From NCBI GenBank assembly GCA_964035575.1, contig OZ037843.1, forward strand, positions 310,001-374,000: a stretch of 64,000 bases of DNA. Direction: 5' to 3'. The notes beneath the pieces were generated by a model, which did no database searches, was not told where the DNA came from, and saw only the letters and a program-made list of their open reading frames with translations. This document shows positions 29,250 through 42,200 of this stretch, piece by piece (positions within the stretch are counted from its first letter, which is position 1; each line of letters opens with the position of its first letter). Source of the DNA: Rhynchopus sp. YZ270_cl-10 (taxonomy: Eukaryota > Euglenozoa > Diplonemea > Diplonemida > Diplonemidae). The translations under genes were made by a program, and so were the position numbers.

Positions 29250-32200
29250 TCACCAGCTCAACTCGTCTCTGTCCTCAAGACACACTGCCTCACCTTCAAG
29301 GTCTTCAGGCAGCAGTGCAGTGTTGTAGAAGCGCTCGGTCGGTGTGCCCTTCTGTGCCTGTCTGCAGAAGAACACCGCCACCCCAACAGCAAGCAGCAGA
29401 CACGTGCCCAGTGCTGCAATCACCACCCACGCTGCTGTGCTCAGCAGCGGTGTGTCCGCCTCCACTTCCGGCACAGGTGTGGGCAGCAGCGCACCTGCAG
29501 GCAGGGATGTGCCACGTGGCGGTGCTGGTGTGTGCGGCACAGGCTGCGCTGACACATGTGGCCCTGAAGGTGATGATGATGCAGATGCAGACGATGTGGG
29601 TGCAGGTGTCTCAGTGGCAGACGTCAGCGGTGCTTCTGGTGCTTCTGTCGCAGGTGACCCTGTTGCTGGCAGTGGTGCAGACGTTCCATTTGCTGTGTCT
29701 GGTGCACGAGTAACAGGTGCACTTGTCTCAGGTGCAGGCGTCAGTGGCGATTCAGTAACAGGTGTGCCAGTAACGGGTGCAATCGTCTCAGGTGTATTGG
29801 GTGGCGATTCAGTCACAGGTGCGCTTGTCAGTGGCGACTCCGTCACTGGTGCATGAGTCAGTGGCGATTCTGTCTCACCTGCTTCTGTCTGGGGCACTTG
29901 CGTCACTGGTGCATTGGACAGTGGTGACTGTGTCCCAAGTGTTCCTGTCTGCGGTGCTTGTGTCACTTCAGGCATCGACGACGGCAGCGCTGTCTCTGGC
30001 ACTGGTGTGTAGATCGCTGGGATGTCTGTCGGCACAACACCGTTGCAGCTCCACCCAAACACGAGTCGGAACTGGGAACCCGGCACGTACCACGCACTGT
30101 TGTTCACTGTGATGTTGAAGAGGCCACTGTTCGCGAAGTCTGCAGTCATATTTGTTGACGGGACGATGCGGTAATCCGTGGATATCCCCGCTGGCCCTGT
30201 TGCGCTGTACACCTCTTTGCCTGTGCTGTCCACCATTGTCACACGTGACCAGTCTTCAAAAACCTGCAGCCACGCTGCCACCGACAGTACACCATAACAC
30301 TGTATAGCCCAGGAGAGACGTCTGCCCCCACTTACCATCGATCCAAGCGACCTGCTGTATGTGCCACTGTCACCCAGGGTAAGACACTCTGACGCATTCG
30401 TGCCTGGTGCAGGTGGAAGCACAGGTGCCTCCTCACACGTCCAGGCCAAGCTAAACCTTCCTGTGTTGTAGTACGTTGAGACCCTCTGCACGCTGGCAAA
30501 ACGCAACACCATGTTCCCATCAGCAGGGTAGCTCGCTCGGTAGCGCCTTGTGCCTGTCAGAGTGTCAAGGTTGTAACCGTAGCTGTTCTCGAGCGTCACC
30601 TCTTCGCTCAGAGAGGTGACACTAAGGTTGAACTCGACGTGCAGTGTGCCCATGCACGAGAGGAACCAACACGCATTTGTAGGCCCGTCAGACCAACTAG
30701 CTTGATAGGCAAGCGACCTGTCGACACGGTCCCCCAGGTCGGAGCACGGCGCAATGGGCATAGGGGTGGGCGGCACCATCGTCTCCGGAACAGCAGTGCT
30801 CGGTGCGTAAGGCAGTGCAGGGCTCGCCGCGTCACACGCCCAAGACATGAGGAGAACGTCGTCCGACCACATATGATGCACAACATGCATCTGAAAGACA
30901 CCCCCAGCAGGATACGTCCTGCTTGTGTTGATCATCGAACCCCCCGTCCCGTTCGCAAAGAACACCTCCCGGCCAGTTCCGTCCAAAAAGGTCACATTCG
31001 TGTCATGTGTGGGCTGCACTTCCAACGCCACAGCAAGCGTCCCGAGACACTGCACAGCAAAGCAGTGTGATGCAATTGCAAATAAGACCCGGCGGTAGGT
31101 GCCGACAGGTGCCAGGGTCAGGCACTCTGCACTGTTGATGCCTGGTGCAGGTGGTGGCACTGGACCTGCTTCGCACGTCCAGTCAAAGGTGAAAATCCGT
31201 TTCGCATCTCCGTACTTCACCACCGAGGACAGTGTCAGCAAGCCGTCAGCAGGGTAGCTCGTCACCAGGTGTTTTGTGCCCACCCCCAGCTCCATGAGCT
31301 CGTACCCGTCTGCGTTGAGGAGCCTCAGTGCTGCAGAAGGACGGTATAACACATCAAGGGACACATTGACGTGCAGAGTCCCCCTGCACTGCACTGTCCA
31401 ACACTGCTACTCTTCAAATGAGCCCACCAGCGGTGCTTCCAATGCAACACACGGTGCTGTTGGTGCAGGTGTGTCAGGTGCACCTGTCAGAGGTGCTGAT
31501 GTCCCACCGCCAATTGCAGGAAGCACAGGTGCAGCAGCGTTGCACCCCCACGCAAGAGCAAAGTAAGCATCCCGGTAGTAGTTCCACATGGGGGGCACGA
31601 CGTGCACGAGCATGTTTCCGTCGCTTGCATAACTCCCGACAGTCCTGGCCGTCTCAGTGATGTGTTCCAGTGCGGTGCCGTCACTTCCCTCAACTGTGAT
31701 GTTAAGGCCGTAGCCTGGCTCGAAATTCTCAACAACGTCCATGTCCAGGTCAATGACACCTCTGCACGGGATGACGAGACAGCTGTCACCACCCCCCGTT
31801 AGAGGCATGCTGTACGTCCCGACAGCGTCCAGTGTGAGACACGTCGCACTGTCGACGCCAGGTGCAGGCAGGGTGACTGCACCTGGCGTGCATGTGTAGT
31901 CAATCCTGAAGGCAATGTCCGTGGCTGGGCCCTCGTAAGTGTAGCGAAACGTCATGACCCCGTCTGCAGGGTAGCTTGCGACGTAGCTGGACGCATCCCT
32001 CGTGGAGTAATAACTGTCAATGCCCTTCAGCGCAGCCAGCCGGTACCCTGCAGAGTTCTCGAGGCTCAGCAGATCGGCGTTCCCGCTTTTCATCGTGAAC
32101 TCCACGTGCAATGTACCATGGCACGTGAACTGCCAGCACGCGTTGCCCAGTCTAGTTACGATCGCATACGCAAACGGAGAGGGTGGCAGGGATGTGCAAG

Positions 32201-32327
32201 GTGCCGCCGGTGGTGTCTGTGTCGCCGGAGCCCGTGTGGGCGGTGCGATAGTCGGCGGGTCTGATGGGAGCACAACTGTTGCAGACACGGCACACAGCAG
32301 AAGCAAACTGCACAGCCGCAGCAGCAT
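29250..32327 (-). pseudogene. Surface protein S2, premature TAG
   Basis: Second copy, start ATG 32327. The N-terminal two repeats are nearly identical to S1. An in-frame TAG at 31407-31409 sits at the start of repeat 3, where S1 has a Ser codon (TCG to TAG). It would leave a secreted fragment of 306 residues. Downstream the same frame stays open through repeats 3-6, the shortest stalk of the family, the membrane helix and the tail ending LEDRDELSW. With a single lesion the gene is recently inactivated, or read through, or mis-sequenced. TAG ends the P450 gene in this window, so reassignment is unlikely. Confidence 0.88.
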
Positions 32328-34163
32328 TGTGTGGTTGTTGTTTCTTTTGAGAGGTGGAAGTACCTGGGTCGTGGTGGTTGTGTTGTGGACAGGGGTGGAA
32401 ACAAGAGTGGAAATAACCAAATGCAAGTCGTGTCATTTTATTGTGAATTTTCTTAAGAACTTCAACTCAGTTTACACAAAGGGTGAATGTCCCACACTCG
32501 TCTGCATTCGCAAGAAAGACTGCATTGCAATGCCAGACAGCTTCGCCTCTGATGTCATGCAGGCAATTATGGTATTCCTCGTGAAAGCAAACAAAAGTAT
32601 TCCGGGTGAATCTCTTGAATAAAAAACCTGTGATGTGGAAAACAACACAGCACAAGAATCAAGAATCAAGAGACACACAAAGAATATGAGGGGACAAGGA
32701 AAGGAACCGGTATATTGTGACATTGTTCATCTCACGAACATACATGTTCTTCAAAGGTAAACTAAAAACAAACGTAAAATTCAAATTCAAATTCAGATTC
32801 AGATTTGTGAAAATAGCACGACATAATTTAAATAGTGAAGCACAGAAAGGATCACTAAGCTCGCAAGAGGAGTAAACAAAAACAAGAAAAACAAGAAAAA
32901 ACAAACACACACACACACACACACAGTGTGGGTGTTTTGGGCACACAGTCACACATTTTCATTTTCCCCTCTTTTCCTTGGATTCGAAATCAGCACTCCC
33001 GCAACATGGCTGGTGCAATAGTACCAGAGAAGTGCAGTCGCCACCGACTTCCCCCAGACCCTCGTTACACTTTCGAGTTCGAGACGGCAACAAGGCACTC
33101 TGGCACCAATACAGAAACAACACAGAAACAAACAACACAATACGCTGTCACAGATCAGAAAGTATTAGTTTCATATAATTTCAAATCAAAGAAGAGCAAG
33201 TACAAAGGATGTTGTATAGATACACCCAATGTGTTGTGTTGTGTTGTAAAGTGTGGAAAAAGAAGAGGAAAAAAACACAATCGGTTCCGTGCAAAAATCA
33301 AAACTTTAAGCAGTACAAAGTAAACACACACACACATGTGCTATATTTCGGTCTCGGTACTACCCCACTTTCGCCTCCAAACACACACAAAAGTGCTGGT
33401 AAGAATGTAGCTGGCCTACGTTCTTCTCAAAGAGGAAAAGAAAAAAAAAATAGAAAACGACTTCAGGATATGACAGTTAAATGAAATAAAGAAAACACTT
33501 CTTCGTTTATCGCACCGCAAAAAGGTTTGTGTTTTTCACTGATGAGTGCGAGTGATGTAAGTGGAAAACCAATACGCTAAAGCGGGCACGCACCATCCGT
33601 CATTTTCCATTTCTATTCGTCAATGCTTGATAGCACAAGAAAAAAAAACAGGAAAAAGTCTTGAAAACGTTGACGACATTGTGACGTCCACAGCTGTGTG
33701 TCATCATCACCACATACAAGACGAGAAACCAACAAAATAAACAATTCGAAAAACACACGTGTGTGGCCCGCACCCCCATCGCCACGTTTCTGCAAGGGGG
33801 TGCTCATCCCACACAATACACTTTCACAAGGTAACACTGACACATAAGTTTCTTTTGCGACAGTGCTTTTGTGCCGATGGCACGTAAGAGCAACGTAGAA
33901 TGTGGAGGGGACTTCGCCCAACAGCCACCATGTGGTCATGGTGGCAGGGACGAACAACATGGGGAAGCAGTCGTCAAGAATGCTTCAGGGAGGGGTGTCA
34001 CATTGCTTGTGGACAACGTGACAACAATAAAACAGTAAGGTTTAAAACAAATGATGGAATGGATTGTGTGGTGAAGATGCCGTAGTAATATGTGTCTAAT
34101 GGCAACATTGGAAACAACAACAGCAACAAACGCAGCTGGCACTTCACAAAGCTGTGACACCGT
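32328..34163. repeat. Surface-array spacer, type II, copy 1
   Basis: Homologous to 37524-39210 and 42571-44814. Plus-strand frames are conserved between copies: 32475-32622 (GECPTLVCIRKKDCIAMPDS onward) and 33006-33323 (MAGAIVPEKCSRHRLPPDP onward). The first is unchanged in all three copies. The second is kept in copies 1 and 3 but interrupted in copy 2. I do not call them genes, because a related block at about 49090-49195 is non-coding. A CCACCATG/CATGGTGG hairpin lies at about 33925. Confidence 0.7.
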
Positions 34164-37100
34164 TTACACGCGCAGCAATTCGCTGTCCTCAAGACACACT
34201 GCCTCACCTTCAAGGCCTTCAGGCAGCAGTGCAGTGTTGTAGAAGCTCTCGGTCGGTGTGCCCTTCTTTGCATGCCTGCAGAAGAACACCGCCACCCCAA
34301 CAGCAAGCAGCAGACACGTGCCCAGTGCTGCAATCACCACCCACGCTGCTGTGCTCAGCAGCTTATCATCTTCGCCCGCCTCCACTTCCGGCACAGGTGT
34401 GGGCAGCAGCGCACCTGCAGGCAGGGATGTGCCACGTGGCGGTGCTGGTGTGTGCGGCACAGGCTGCGCTGACACATGTGGCCCTGAAGGTGATGATGAT
34501 GCAGGTGCAGACGATGTGGGTGCAGGTGTCTCAGTGGCAGACGTCAGCGGTGCTTCTGGTGCTTCTGTCGCAGGTGACCCTGTTGCTGGCAGTGGTGCAG
34601 GCGTTCCATTTGCTGTGTTTGGTGTATCAGGTGCAGGCGTCAGTGGCGCTGTGTCTGGTGCACGAGTCACAGGTACAGTTGTCTCAGGTGCGGGCGTCAG
34701 TGGCGTTTGTGGAACAGGTGCGTCAGACACAGGTGCACGAGTCTCAAGTGCATTGGGTGGCGATTCAGTCACAGGTGTGCTAGGAACGGGTACGGTTGTC
34801 TCAGGTGCAGACGTCGGTAGCGATTTTGTAACAGGTGCGTCAGACACAGGTGAACGAGTCTCACGTGCACTGGGTGGCGATTCAGTAACAGGTGTGCGAA
34901 TAACAGGTGCACCTGTCAGAGGTGCAGGCGTCCGTGGTGGTTCAGTAACAAGTGCATTGGAATCGGGTGCATTGGTCAGTGGCACTTCAGTCACAGGTGT
35001 ACTTGTCAGTGGCGATTCAGTCACAGGTGTACTTGTCAGTGGCGATTCAGTCACAGGTGTACTTGTCAGTGGCGATTCTGTCTCACCTGCTTCTGTCTGG
35101 GGCACTTGCGTCACTGGTGCATTGGACAGTGGTGACTGTGTCCCAAGTGTTCCTGTCTGCGGTGCTTGTGTCACTTCAGGCATCGACGACGGCAGCGCTG
35201 TCTCTGGCACTGGTGTGTAGATCGCTGGGATGTCTGTCGGCAAAACACCGTTGCAGCTCCACCCAAACTCGAATCGGAAGTGGACGCCTGGTTCCCACCT
35301 CCCCTTGTTATTCACTGTGATGTGGAAGAGGCCACTGCTCGCGAAGTCTGCAGTCATGTTTGTTGACACTGCGCTCCTGTCAGTCGGCACCGCTGGCCCT
35401 GTTGCGCTGTACACCTCTTTGCCTGTGCTGTCCACCATTGTCACACGTGACCAGTCTTCGTAAAAGTGCAGCCACGCTGCCACAAACAGCACACCATAAC
35501 ACTGCATAGTCCAGCAGTGAAGTGTGTTCCAGCTTTGGATCGATCCAAGCGACCTGCTGTATGTGCCACTGTCACCCAGGGTAAGACACTCTGATGCATT
35601 CGTGCCTGGTGCAGGTGGAAGCACAGGTGCCTCCTCACACGTCCAGGTCATGTTAAAGGAGCCTGGGGAGAACGTTTGGTACCTCGTCGTGCTGGCAAAA
35701 CGCACGACCATGTTCCCATCAGCAGGGTAGCTCGTTCGGTAGTTTCCCGAGTAGCGTCTCCCATCCATCAGAGTGTCAAGGTTGTAACCGTAGCTGTTCT
35801 CGAGCGCCACCTCTTCGTAGATAGGGTCCAGATCAAGGTCGAAGCTTACGTGCAGCGTGCCTGTGCACGAGAGGTACCAACACTCGGTTGTAGGCTGCCA
35901 GGTCGGAGGAACACGAAAGGAAAAACTGTTACTCACCTGGGTGCACAACGCAATGGGCACAGTGGTGGGCGGCACCATCGTCTCCGGAGCAGCAGTGCTC
36001 GGTGCGAACGAAGGAAGCGGAGCGCTTGTCGCGTCACACGCCCAAGACATGAAGAGATGGTCGTCCGGCCCCCCCGCAGTGTGCACAACATGCATCTGAT
36101 AGACCCCCTGATGCTGCGGCGAGTACGTTCCGTTTGTCTTGATCACCGGACCCCCAGCCGCAAACGTCGCATTGGCCTTGATGCGCAGATCCCCAGTCGG
36201 ATACGTTGCGTCAGCAAAGAGCAGCTGCCAGCCGTGTCCCTCGTAAAGTGAGACATTCGTGTGACATATGTCACCTGTGGGACGCACCTCCACCGACACA
36301 GAAAACGTCCCGAGACACTCCATAGCAAAGCAGTGTGATGCAGGTGCAGATAAGACCCGGTTGTAGGTGCCGACAGGTGCCATGGTCAGGCACTCTGCAC
36401 TGTCGATGCCTGGTGCAGGTGGTGGCACTGGACCTGCTTCGCACGTCCAGTCAAAGGTGAATTGGAAATTCACATTTACGTACTGCGGCAAGGACAGTGT
36501 CAGCAAGCCGTCAGCAGGGAAGCTCGTCACCATATGCTTTGTTGTGTCCACCCCCAGCTCCATGAGCTTGTACCCGTTTGCGTTGACGAGCCTCAGTGCC
36601 ACACCACGGTATTGCACGTCATCAATGGTCGCATTGACATGCACAGTCCCCATGCACTGCACTGTGTAGCAATCAGCCCTCCCGTAATATGTGCTCGCCA
36701 GCGGTGCTTCCAAAGCAACACAAGGTCCTGTTGGTGCAAATACGTAAGGAGCAAGTGTCAGAGGTGCTGATGTCTCACCGCCAATTGCAGGAAGCACAGG
36801 TGCAGCAGCGTTGCACCCCCACGCAAGAGCAAAGAACGCATCAGGAGCCATGCGGTTGCTAGTGGATCCCGCAATGTGCACGAACATGTTCCCATCGCTT
36901 GCATAACTCCCAACAGTCCTGGCCGTCTCAGTGATGTGTTCCAGTGCGGTGCCGTTACTTCCCTCAACTGTGATGTTGAGACTAAACAAATCCGCAACAA
37001 CGTCCATGTCCAGGTCAAGGACGCCGCTGCACGGGATGACGAGACAGCTGTCACCACCCTGCGAAAGAGGCATGCTGTACGTCCCGACAGCGTCCAGTGT

Positions 37101-37523
37101 GAGACACGTCGCACTGTTTGTGACACCAGGTGCAGGCAGGGTGACTGCACCTGGCGTGCATGTGTAGTCCATCTCGTATATAGTAGTCCCGTCGGACTCG
37201 AGGGTGTGCCCCGCCAACATCATGACCCCGTCTGCAGGGTAGCTTGCGACGTAGTTGTACGCTGACTTCGGGTAAGACGGCACGTTCTGAGCACTACGTA
37301 TCTCAGCCAGCCGGTACCCTGCAGAGTTCGTGAGAAACAGCCCAGAGCCATACCCTCGCTGCATCTTGAACTCCACGTGCAATGTCCCCGTGCACGTCAA
37401 CAGCCAGCACAGGGAGCCAGTGGAGGCAACAAGGTCTGAATACATAAAAGGAGAGGGCGGTATTGCTGGGCAAGCTGCAGACACGGCACACATTAGAAGC
37501 AAGCTGCACAGCCGCAGCAGCAT
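34164..37523 (-). CDS. Surface protein S3 (intact, six Cys-rich repeats)
   Basis: Type I membrane protein of 1119 residues from ATG 37523. The signal peptide is 1-16. Six repeats span about 18-122, 140-237, 268-361, 378-496, 527-629 and 646-757. Each has the pattern C-x(8-25)-C-x4-C-x-G and ends in [WY]-x-C (Cys 140/160/165/237, 268/285/290/361, and so on). Odd repeats share SYPADG or SFPADG; even repeats begin CLT and contain GTY. There are many N-x-S/T sites. The stalk (about 765-1050) is made of [AST]PVTESPLTS-like units and is probably O-glycosylated. One membrane helix (about 1057-1081) and a 38-residue tail (SFYNTALLPEGLEGEAVCLE) end in SELLRV. No family match is recognised. It is probably an adhesin, receptor or coat protein. 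Stop TAA. Confidence 0.92.
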   Translation of the reverse strand: MLLRLCSLLLMCAVSAACPAIPPSPFMYSDLVASTGSLCWLLTCTGTLHVEFKMQRGYGSGLFLTNSAGYRLAEIRSAQNVPSYPKSAYNYVASYPADGVMMLAGHTLESDGTTIYEMDYTCTPGAVTLPAPGVTNSATCLTLDAVGTYSMPLSQGGDSCLVIPCSGVLDLDMDVVADLFSLNITVEGSNGTALEHITETARTVGSYASDGNMFVHIAGSTSNRMAPDAFFALAWGCNAAAPVLPAIGGETSAPLTLAPYVFAPTGPCVALEAPLASTYYGRADCYTVQCMGTVHVNATIDDVQYRGVALRLVNANGYKLMELGVDTTKHMVTSFPADGLLTLSLPQYVNVNFQFTFDWTCEAGPVPPPAPGIDSAECLTMAPVGTYNRVLSAPASHCFAMECLGTFSVSVEVRPTGDICHTNVSLYEGHGWQLLFADATYPTGDLRIKANATFAAGGPVIKTNGTYSPQHQGVYQMHVVHTAGGPDDHLFMSWACDATSAPLPSFAPSTAAPETMVPPTTVPIALCTQVSNSFSFRVPPTWQPTTECWYLSCTGTLHVSFDLDLDPIYEEVALENSYGYNLDTLMDGRRYSGNYRTSYPADGNMVVRFASTTRYQTFSPGSFNMTWTCEEAPVLPPAPGTNASECLTLGDSGTYSRSLGSIQSWNTLHCWTMQCYGVLFVAAWLHFYEDWSRVTMVDSTGKEVYSATGPAVPTDRSAVSTNMTADFASSGLFHITVNNKGRWEPGVHFRFEFGWSCNGVLPTDIPAIYTPVPETALPSSMPEVTQAPQTGTLGTQSPLSNAPVTQVPQTEAGETESPLTSTPVTESPLTSTPVTESPLTSTPVTEVPLTNAPDSNALVTEPPRTPAPLTGAPVIRTPVTESPPSARETRSPVSDAPVTKSLPTSAPETTVPVPSTPVTESPPNALETRAPVSDAPVPQTPLTPAPETTVPVTRAPDTAPLTPAPDTPNTANGTPAPLPATGSPATEAPEAPLTSATETPAPTSSAPASSSPSGPHVSAQPVPHTPAPPRGTSLPAGALLPTPVPEVEAGEDDKLLSTAAWVVIAALGTCLLLAVGVAVFFCRHAKKGTPTESFYNTALLPEGLEGEAVCLEDSELLRV

Positions 37524-39210
37524 TGTGTGGTTGTTGTTTCTTTTGAGAGGTGGAAGTACCTGGGTCGTGGTGGTGGTGTTGTGGACAGGGGTGGAAACAA
37601 GAGTGGAAATAACCAAATGCAAGTCGTGTCATTTTATTGTGAATTTTCTTAAGAACTTCAACTCAGTTTACACAAAGGGTGAATGTCCCACACTCGTCTG
37701 CATTCGCAAGAAAGACTGCATTGCAATGCCAGACAGCTTCGCCTCTGATGTCATGCAGGCAATTATGGTATTCCTCGTGAAAGCAAACAAAAGTATTCCG
37801 GGTGAATCTCTTGAATAAAAAACCTGTGATGTGGAAAACAACACAGCACAGGAATCAAGAATCAAGAGACACACAAAGAATATGAGGGGACAAGGAAAGG
37901 AACCGGTATATTGTGACATTGTTCATCTCACGAACATACATGTTCTTCAAAGGTAAACTAAAAACAAACGTAAAATTCAAATTCAAATTCAGATTCAGAT
38001 TCAGATTTGTGAAAATAGCACGACATAATTTAAATAGTGAAGCACAGAAAGGATCACTAAGCTCGCAAGAGGAGTAAACAAAAACAAGAAAAACAAGAAA
38101 AAACAAAAACTGGGGTGATTCGCACTTCTTGCGTACTTTGTACACACCCCCATTCAGCCACACTACAGACACACATTCACCCCCCTTCTTTGCATCGGAA
38201 ATCAGCACTCCCGCAACATGGCTGGTGCAACAGTACCAGAGAAGTGCAGTCGCCACCGACTTCCCCCAGACCCTCGTTACACTTTCGAGTTCGAGACGGC
38301 AACAAGGCACTCTGGCACTACGTTTGTGTCGGGTGCAAGCAAAACTAAAACAACACCACAACAAAGCACAATTACTCTGACACAGATCAGAACGTATTAG
38401 TTTCATAATATTATACTTTCAAATCAAAGAAGAGCAAGTACAAAGGATGTTGTATAGATACACCCAATGTGTTGTGTTGTGTTGTAAAGTGTGAATAAGA
38501 AAGAGGAAAAACAATTATTGCCGTGCAAAAAATCAAACCTTTAAGCAGTACAAAGTAAACACACACACACACACAAACTTGAGCTATATTTCGGTCTCGG
38601 TACTACCCCACTTTCGCTTCCAAACACACACAAAAGTGCTGGTAAGAATGTACCTGGCCTACGTTCTTCTCAAAGAGGAAAAGACAGGAAAAAACAGGAA
38701 AAAAGTCTTGAAAACGTTGACGACATTGTGACGTCCACAGCTGTGTGTCATCATCACCACATACAAGACGAGAAACCAACAAAATAAACAATTCGAAAAA
38801 CACACGTGTGTGGCCCGCACCCCCATCGCCACGTTTCTGCAAGGGGGTGCTCATCCCACACAATACACTTTCACAGGGTAACACTGACACATAAGTTTCT
38901 TTTGCGACAGTGCTTTTGTGCCGATGGCACGTAAGAGCAACGTAGAATGTGGAGGGGACTTCGCCCAACAGCCGCCATGTGGTCATGGTGGCAGGGACGA
39001 ACAACATGGGGAAGCAGTCGTCAAGACTGCTTCAGGGAGGGGTGTCATATTGCTTGTGAACAACGTGACAACAATAAAACAGTAAGGTTTAAAACAAATG
39101 ATGGAATGGATTGTGTGGTGAAGATGCCGTAGTAATATGTGTCTAATGGCAACATTGGAAACAACAACAGCAACAAACGCAGCTGGCACTTCACAAAGCT
39201 GTGACACCGT
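37524..39210. repeat. Surface-array spacer, type II, copy 2
   Basis: Very similar to the S2-S3 spacer (32328-34163). It differs around 38110-38200 and 38320-38400, where the second conserved plus-strand frame is disrupted. It contains the pan-spacer segment at about 38975-39085. Confidence 0.75.
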
Positions 39211-42200
39211 TTACACGCGCAGCAATTCGCTGTCCTCAAGACACACTGCCTCACCTTCAAGTCCTTCAGGCAGCAGTGCAGTGTTGTAGAAGCTCTCAGT
39301 CGGTGTGCCCTTCTTTGCATGCCTGCAGAAGAACACCGCCACCCCAACAGCAAGCAGCAGACACGTGCCCAGTGCTGCAATCACCACCCACGCTGCTGTG
39401 CTCAGCAGCTTATCATCTTCGCCCGCCTCCACTTCCGGCACAGGTGTGGGCAGCAGCGCACCTGCAGGCAGGGATGTGCCACGTGGCGGTGCTGGTGTGT
39501 GCGGCACAGGCTGCGCTGACACATGTGGCCCTGAAGGTGATGATGATGCAGATGCAGACGATGTGGGTGCAGGTGTCTCAGTGGCAGACGTCAGCGGTGC
39601 TTCTGGTGCTTCTGTCGCAGGTGACCCTGTTGCTGGCAGTGGTGCAGACGTTCCATTTGCTGTGTTTGGTGTATCAGGTGCAGGTGTCAGTGGCGCTGTG
39701 TCTGGTGCACGAGTCACAGGTACACTTGTCTCAGGTGCATTGGGTGGCGATTCCGTAACACTAGTAACGGGTACGGTTGCCACAGGTGCAGACGTCGGTA
39801 TCAATTTTGTAACAGGTGAGTCAGACACAGGTGCACGAGTTTCAGGTGCATTGGGTGGCGATTCAGTAACAGGTGTGCTGGTAACGGGTACGGTTGTCTC
39901 AGGTGCAGACGTCGGTAGCGATTTTGTAACAGGTGCGTCAGACACAGGTGCACGAGTCTGACGTGCATTGGGTGGCGATTCCGTAACAGGTGTGCGAATA
40001 ACGGGTGCACCTGTCAGAGGTGCAGGCGTCCGTGGTGGTTCAGTAACAAGTGCATTGGAATCGGGTGCATTGGTCAGTGGCACTTCAGTCACAGGTGCGC
40101 TTGTCAGTGGCGACTCCGTCACTGGTGCACGAGTCAGTGGCGATTCTGTCTCACCTGCTTCTGTCTGGGGCACTTGCGTCACTGGTGCATTGGACAGTGG
40201 TGACTGTGTCCCAAGTGTTCCTGTCTGCGGTGCTTGTGTCACTTCAGGCATCGACGACGGCAGCGCTGTCTCTGGCACTGGTGTGTAGATCGCTGGGATG
40301 TCTGTCGGCACACCACCGTTGCAGCTCCACCCAAACTCGAATCGGAAGTAGAGGTCTGGTAGTATCCCCTTGTTGTTCACTGTGATTTGGAAGAGGCCAC
40401 TGTTCGCGAAGCTAGCACTCATGTTTGTTAACACTGCGATCTTGTCAGTCGGCATCGCTGGCCCTGTTAGGCCGTACACCTCTTTGCCTGTGCTGTCCAC
40501 CATTGTCACACGTGCATAGTCTTCGTAAGAGTACAGCGACGCTGCCATGGACAGCACACCATAACACTGCATCGTCCAGCAGTGAAGTGTGCTCCAGCTT
40601 ATGATCGATCCAAGCGACCTGCTGTATGTGCCACTGTCACCCAGGGTAAGACACTCTGACGCACTCGTGCCTGGTGCAGGTGGAAGCACAGGTGCCTCCT
40701 CACACGTCCAGGTCATGTAAAACGAGCCTGTAGAGTAGTACTGTGCGTGCCTTGTCACGCTGGCAAAACGCAACACCATGTGTCCATCAGCAGGGTAGCT
40801 CGCGTTGTAGGTCGACAAATTCTTTACACTTCTTCCTGTCAGGGAGTCAAGGTTGTAGTCGTTGTTGTTATAGAGCGCTACCTCTTCCTCTGACGGCTCC
40901 AGGTCAACGTTGAAGCTTACGTGCAGCGTGCCCGTGCACGAGCGGTACCAACACTCAGTTGTAGACTTCCTAGTCCGAGGAGCACTAAAGAAAACACTGT
41001 CCCTCGCATAGATGCAGTCCGGAATGGGCACCGGGGTGGGCGGCACCATCGTCTCCGGAGCAGCAGTGCTCGGTGCAAACGAAGGAAGCGGAGGGCTTGC
41101 TGCATTACACGCCCAAGACATGAAGAGCTGGTCGTCCGGCCCCGCGTCGTGCACAATATCCAAGAGATAGACGCCCTCATGCTCCGGCGGGAACGTTGCG
41201 TTTTTCTTGATCACCTTCTCCCCAGACGGACCCGATCCAGTCGGATACGTTGCGTTCGCAAGAAAGATCACATAGCTGTGTCCACCACGGATGGTGATAT
41301 GCGTGTGACATATGTCACCTGTGGGACGCACCTCCACCGACACAGAAAACGTCCCGATACACTCCACAGCATAGCAGTGTGATGCAGCTCCAGATAAGAC
41401 CTGGTTGTGGGTGCTGATAGGTGGGCTGGTCAGGCAGTCTGCACTGTCGATGCCTGGTGCAGGTGGTGGCACTGGACCTGCTTCGCACGTCCAGTCAAAG
41501 CTGAATTGCCATATCACATTTACGTACTGCGGCAAGGACAGTGTCAGCAAGCCGTCAGCAGGGAAGCTCGTCACCATATGCTTTGTTGTGTCCACCCCCA
41601 GCTCCATGAGCTTGTACCCGTTTGCGTTGACGAGCCTCAGTGCCACACCACGGTATTGCACGTCATCAATTGTCACATTGACGTGCAGAGTCCCCTTGCA
41701 CTGCACTGTGTAGCAATCGGGCCCCCCATAAAATGTGCTCGCCAGAGGTGTTTCCAAAGCAACACAAGGTCCTGTTGGTGCAAGTATGTAAGGAGCAAGT
41801 GTCAGAGGTGCCGATGTCCCACCGCCAATTGCAGGAAGCACAGGTGCAGCAGCGTTGCACCCCCACGCAAGAGCAAAGAACGCATCAGGAGCCATGCGGT
41901 TGCTAGTGGAGCCCACAATGTGCACTTTCATGTTCCCGTCGCTTGCATAACTCCCGCCAGTCCTGGTCGTCTCAGTGATGTGTTCCAGTGCGGTGCCGTC
42001 ACTTCCCTCGACTGTGATGTTGAGGTTAAACAAATCCGCGACAACGTCCATGTCCAGGTCAAGGACGCCGCTGCACGGGATGACGAAACAGCTTGCAGTC
42101 AACGGCATCGGCATGCTGTACGTCCCGACAACGTCCAGTGTGAGACACGCCGAACTGTTGACGCCAGGTGCAGGCAGGGTGACTGCACCTGGCGTGCATG

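Noticed and set aside
31407-31409. TAG as a sense codon
   Set aside because: TAG ends the P450 gene at the expected C-terminus, and no other in-frame TAG occurs in the intact genes.
33006-33323. Small gene MAGAIVPEKCSRHRLPPDP onward in the S2-S3 spacer
   Set aside because: The frame is broken in the S3-S4 spacer, and part of it recurs in non-coding DNA near 49100.
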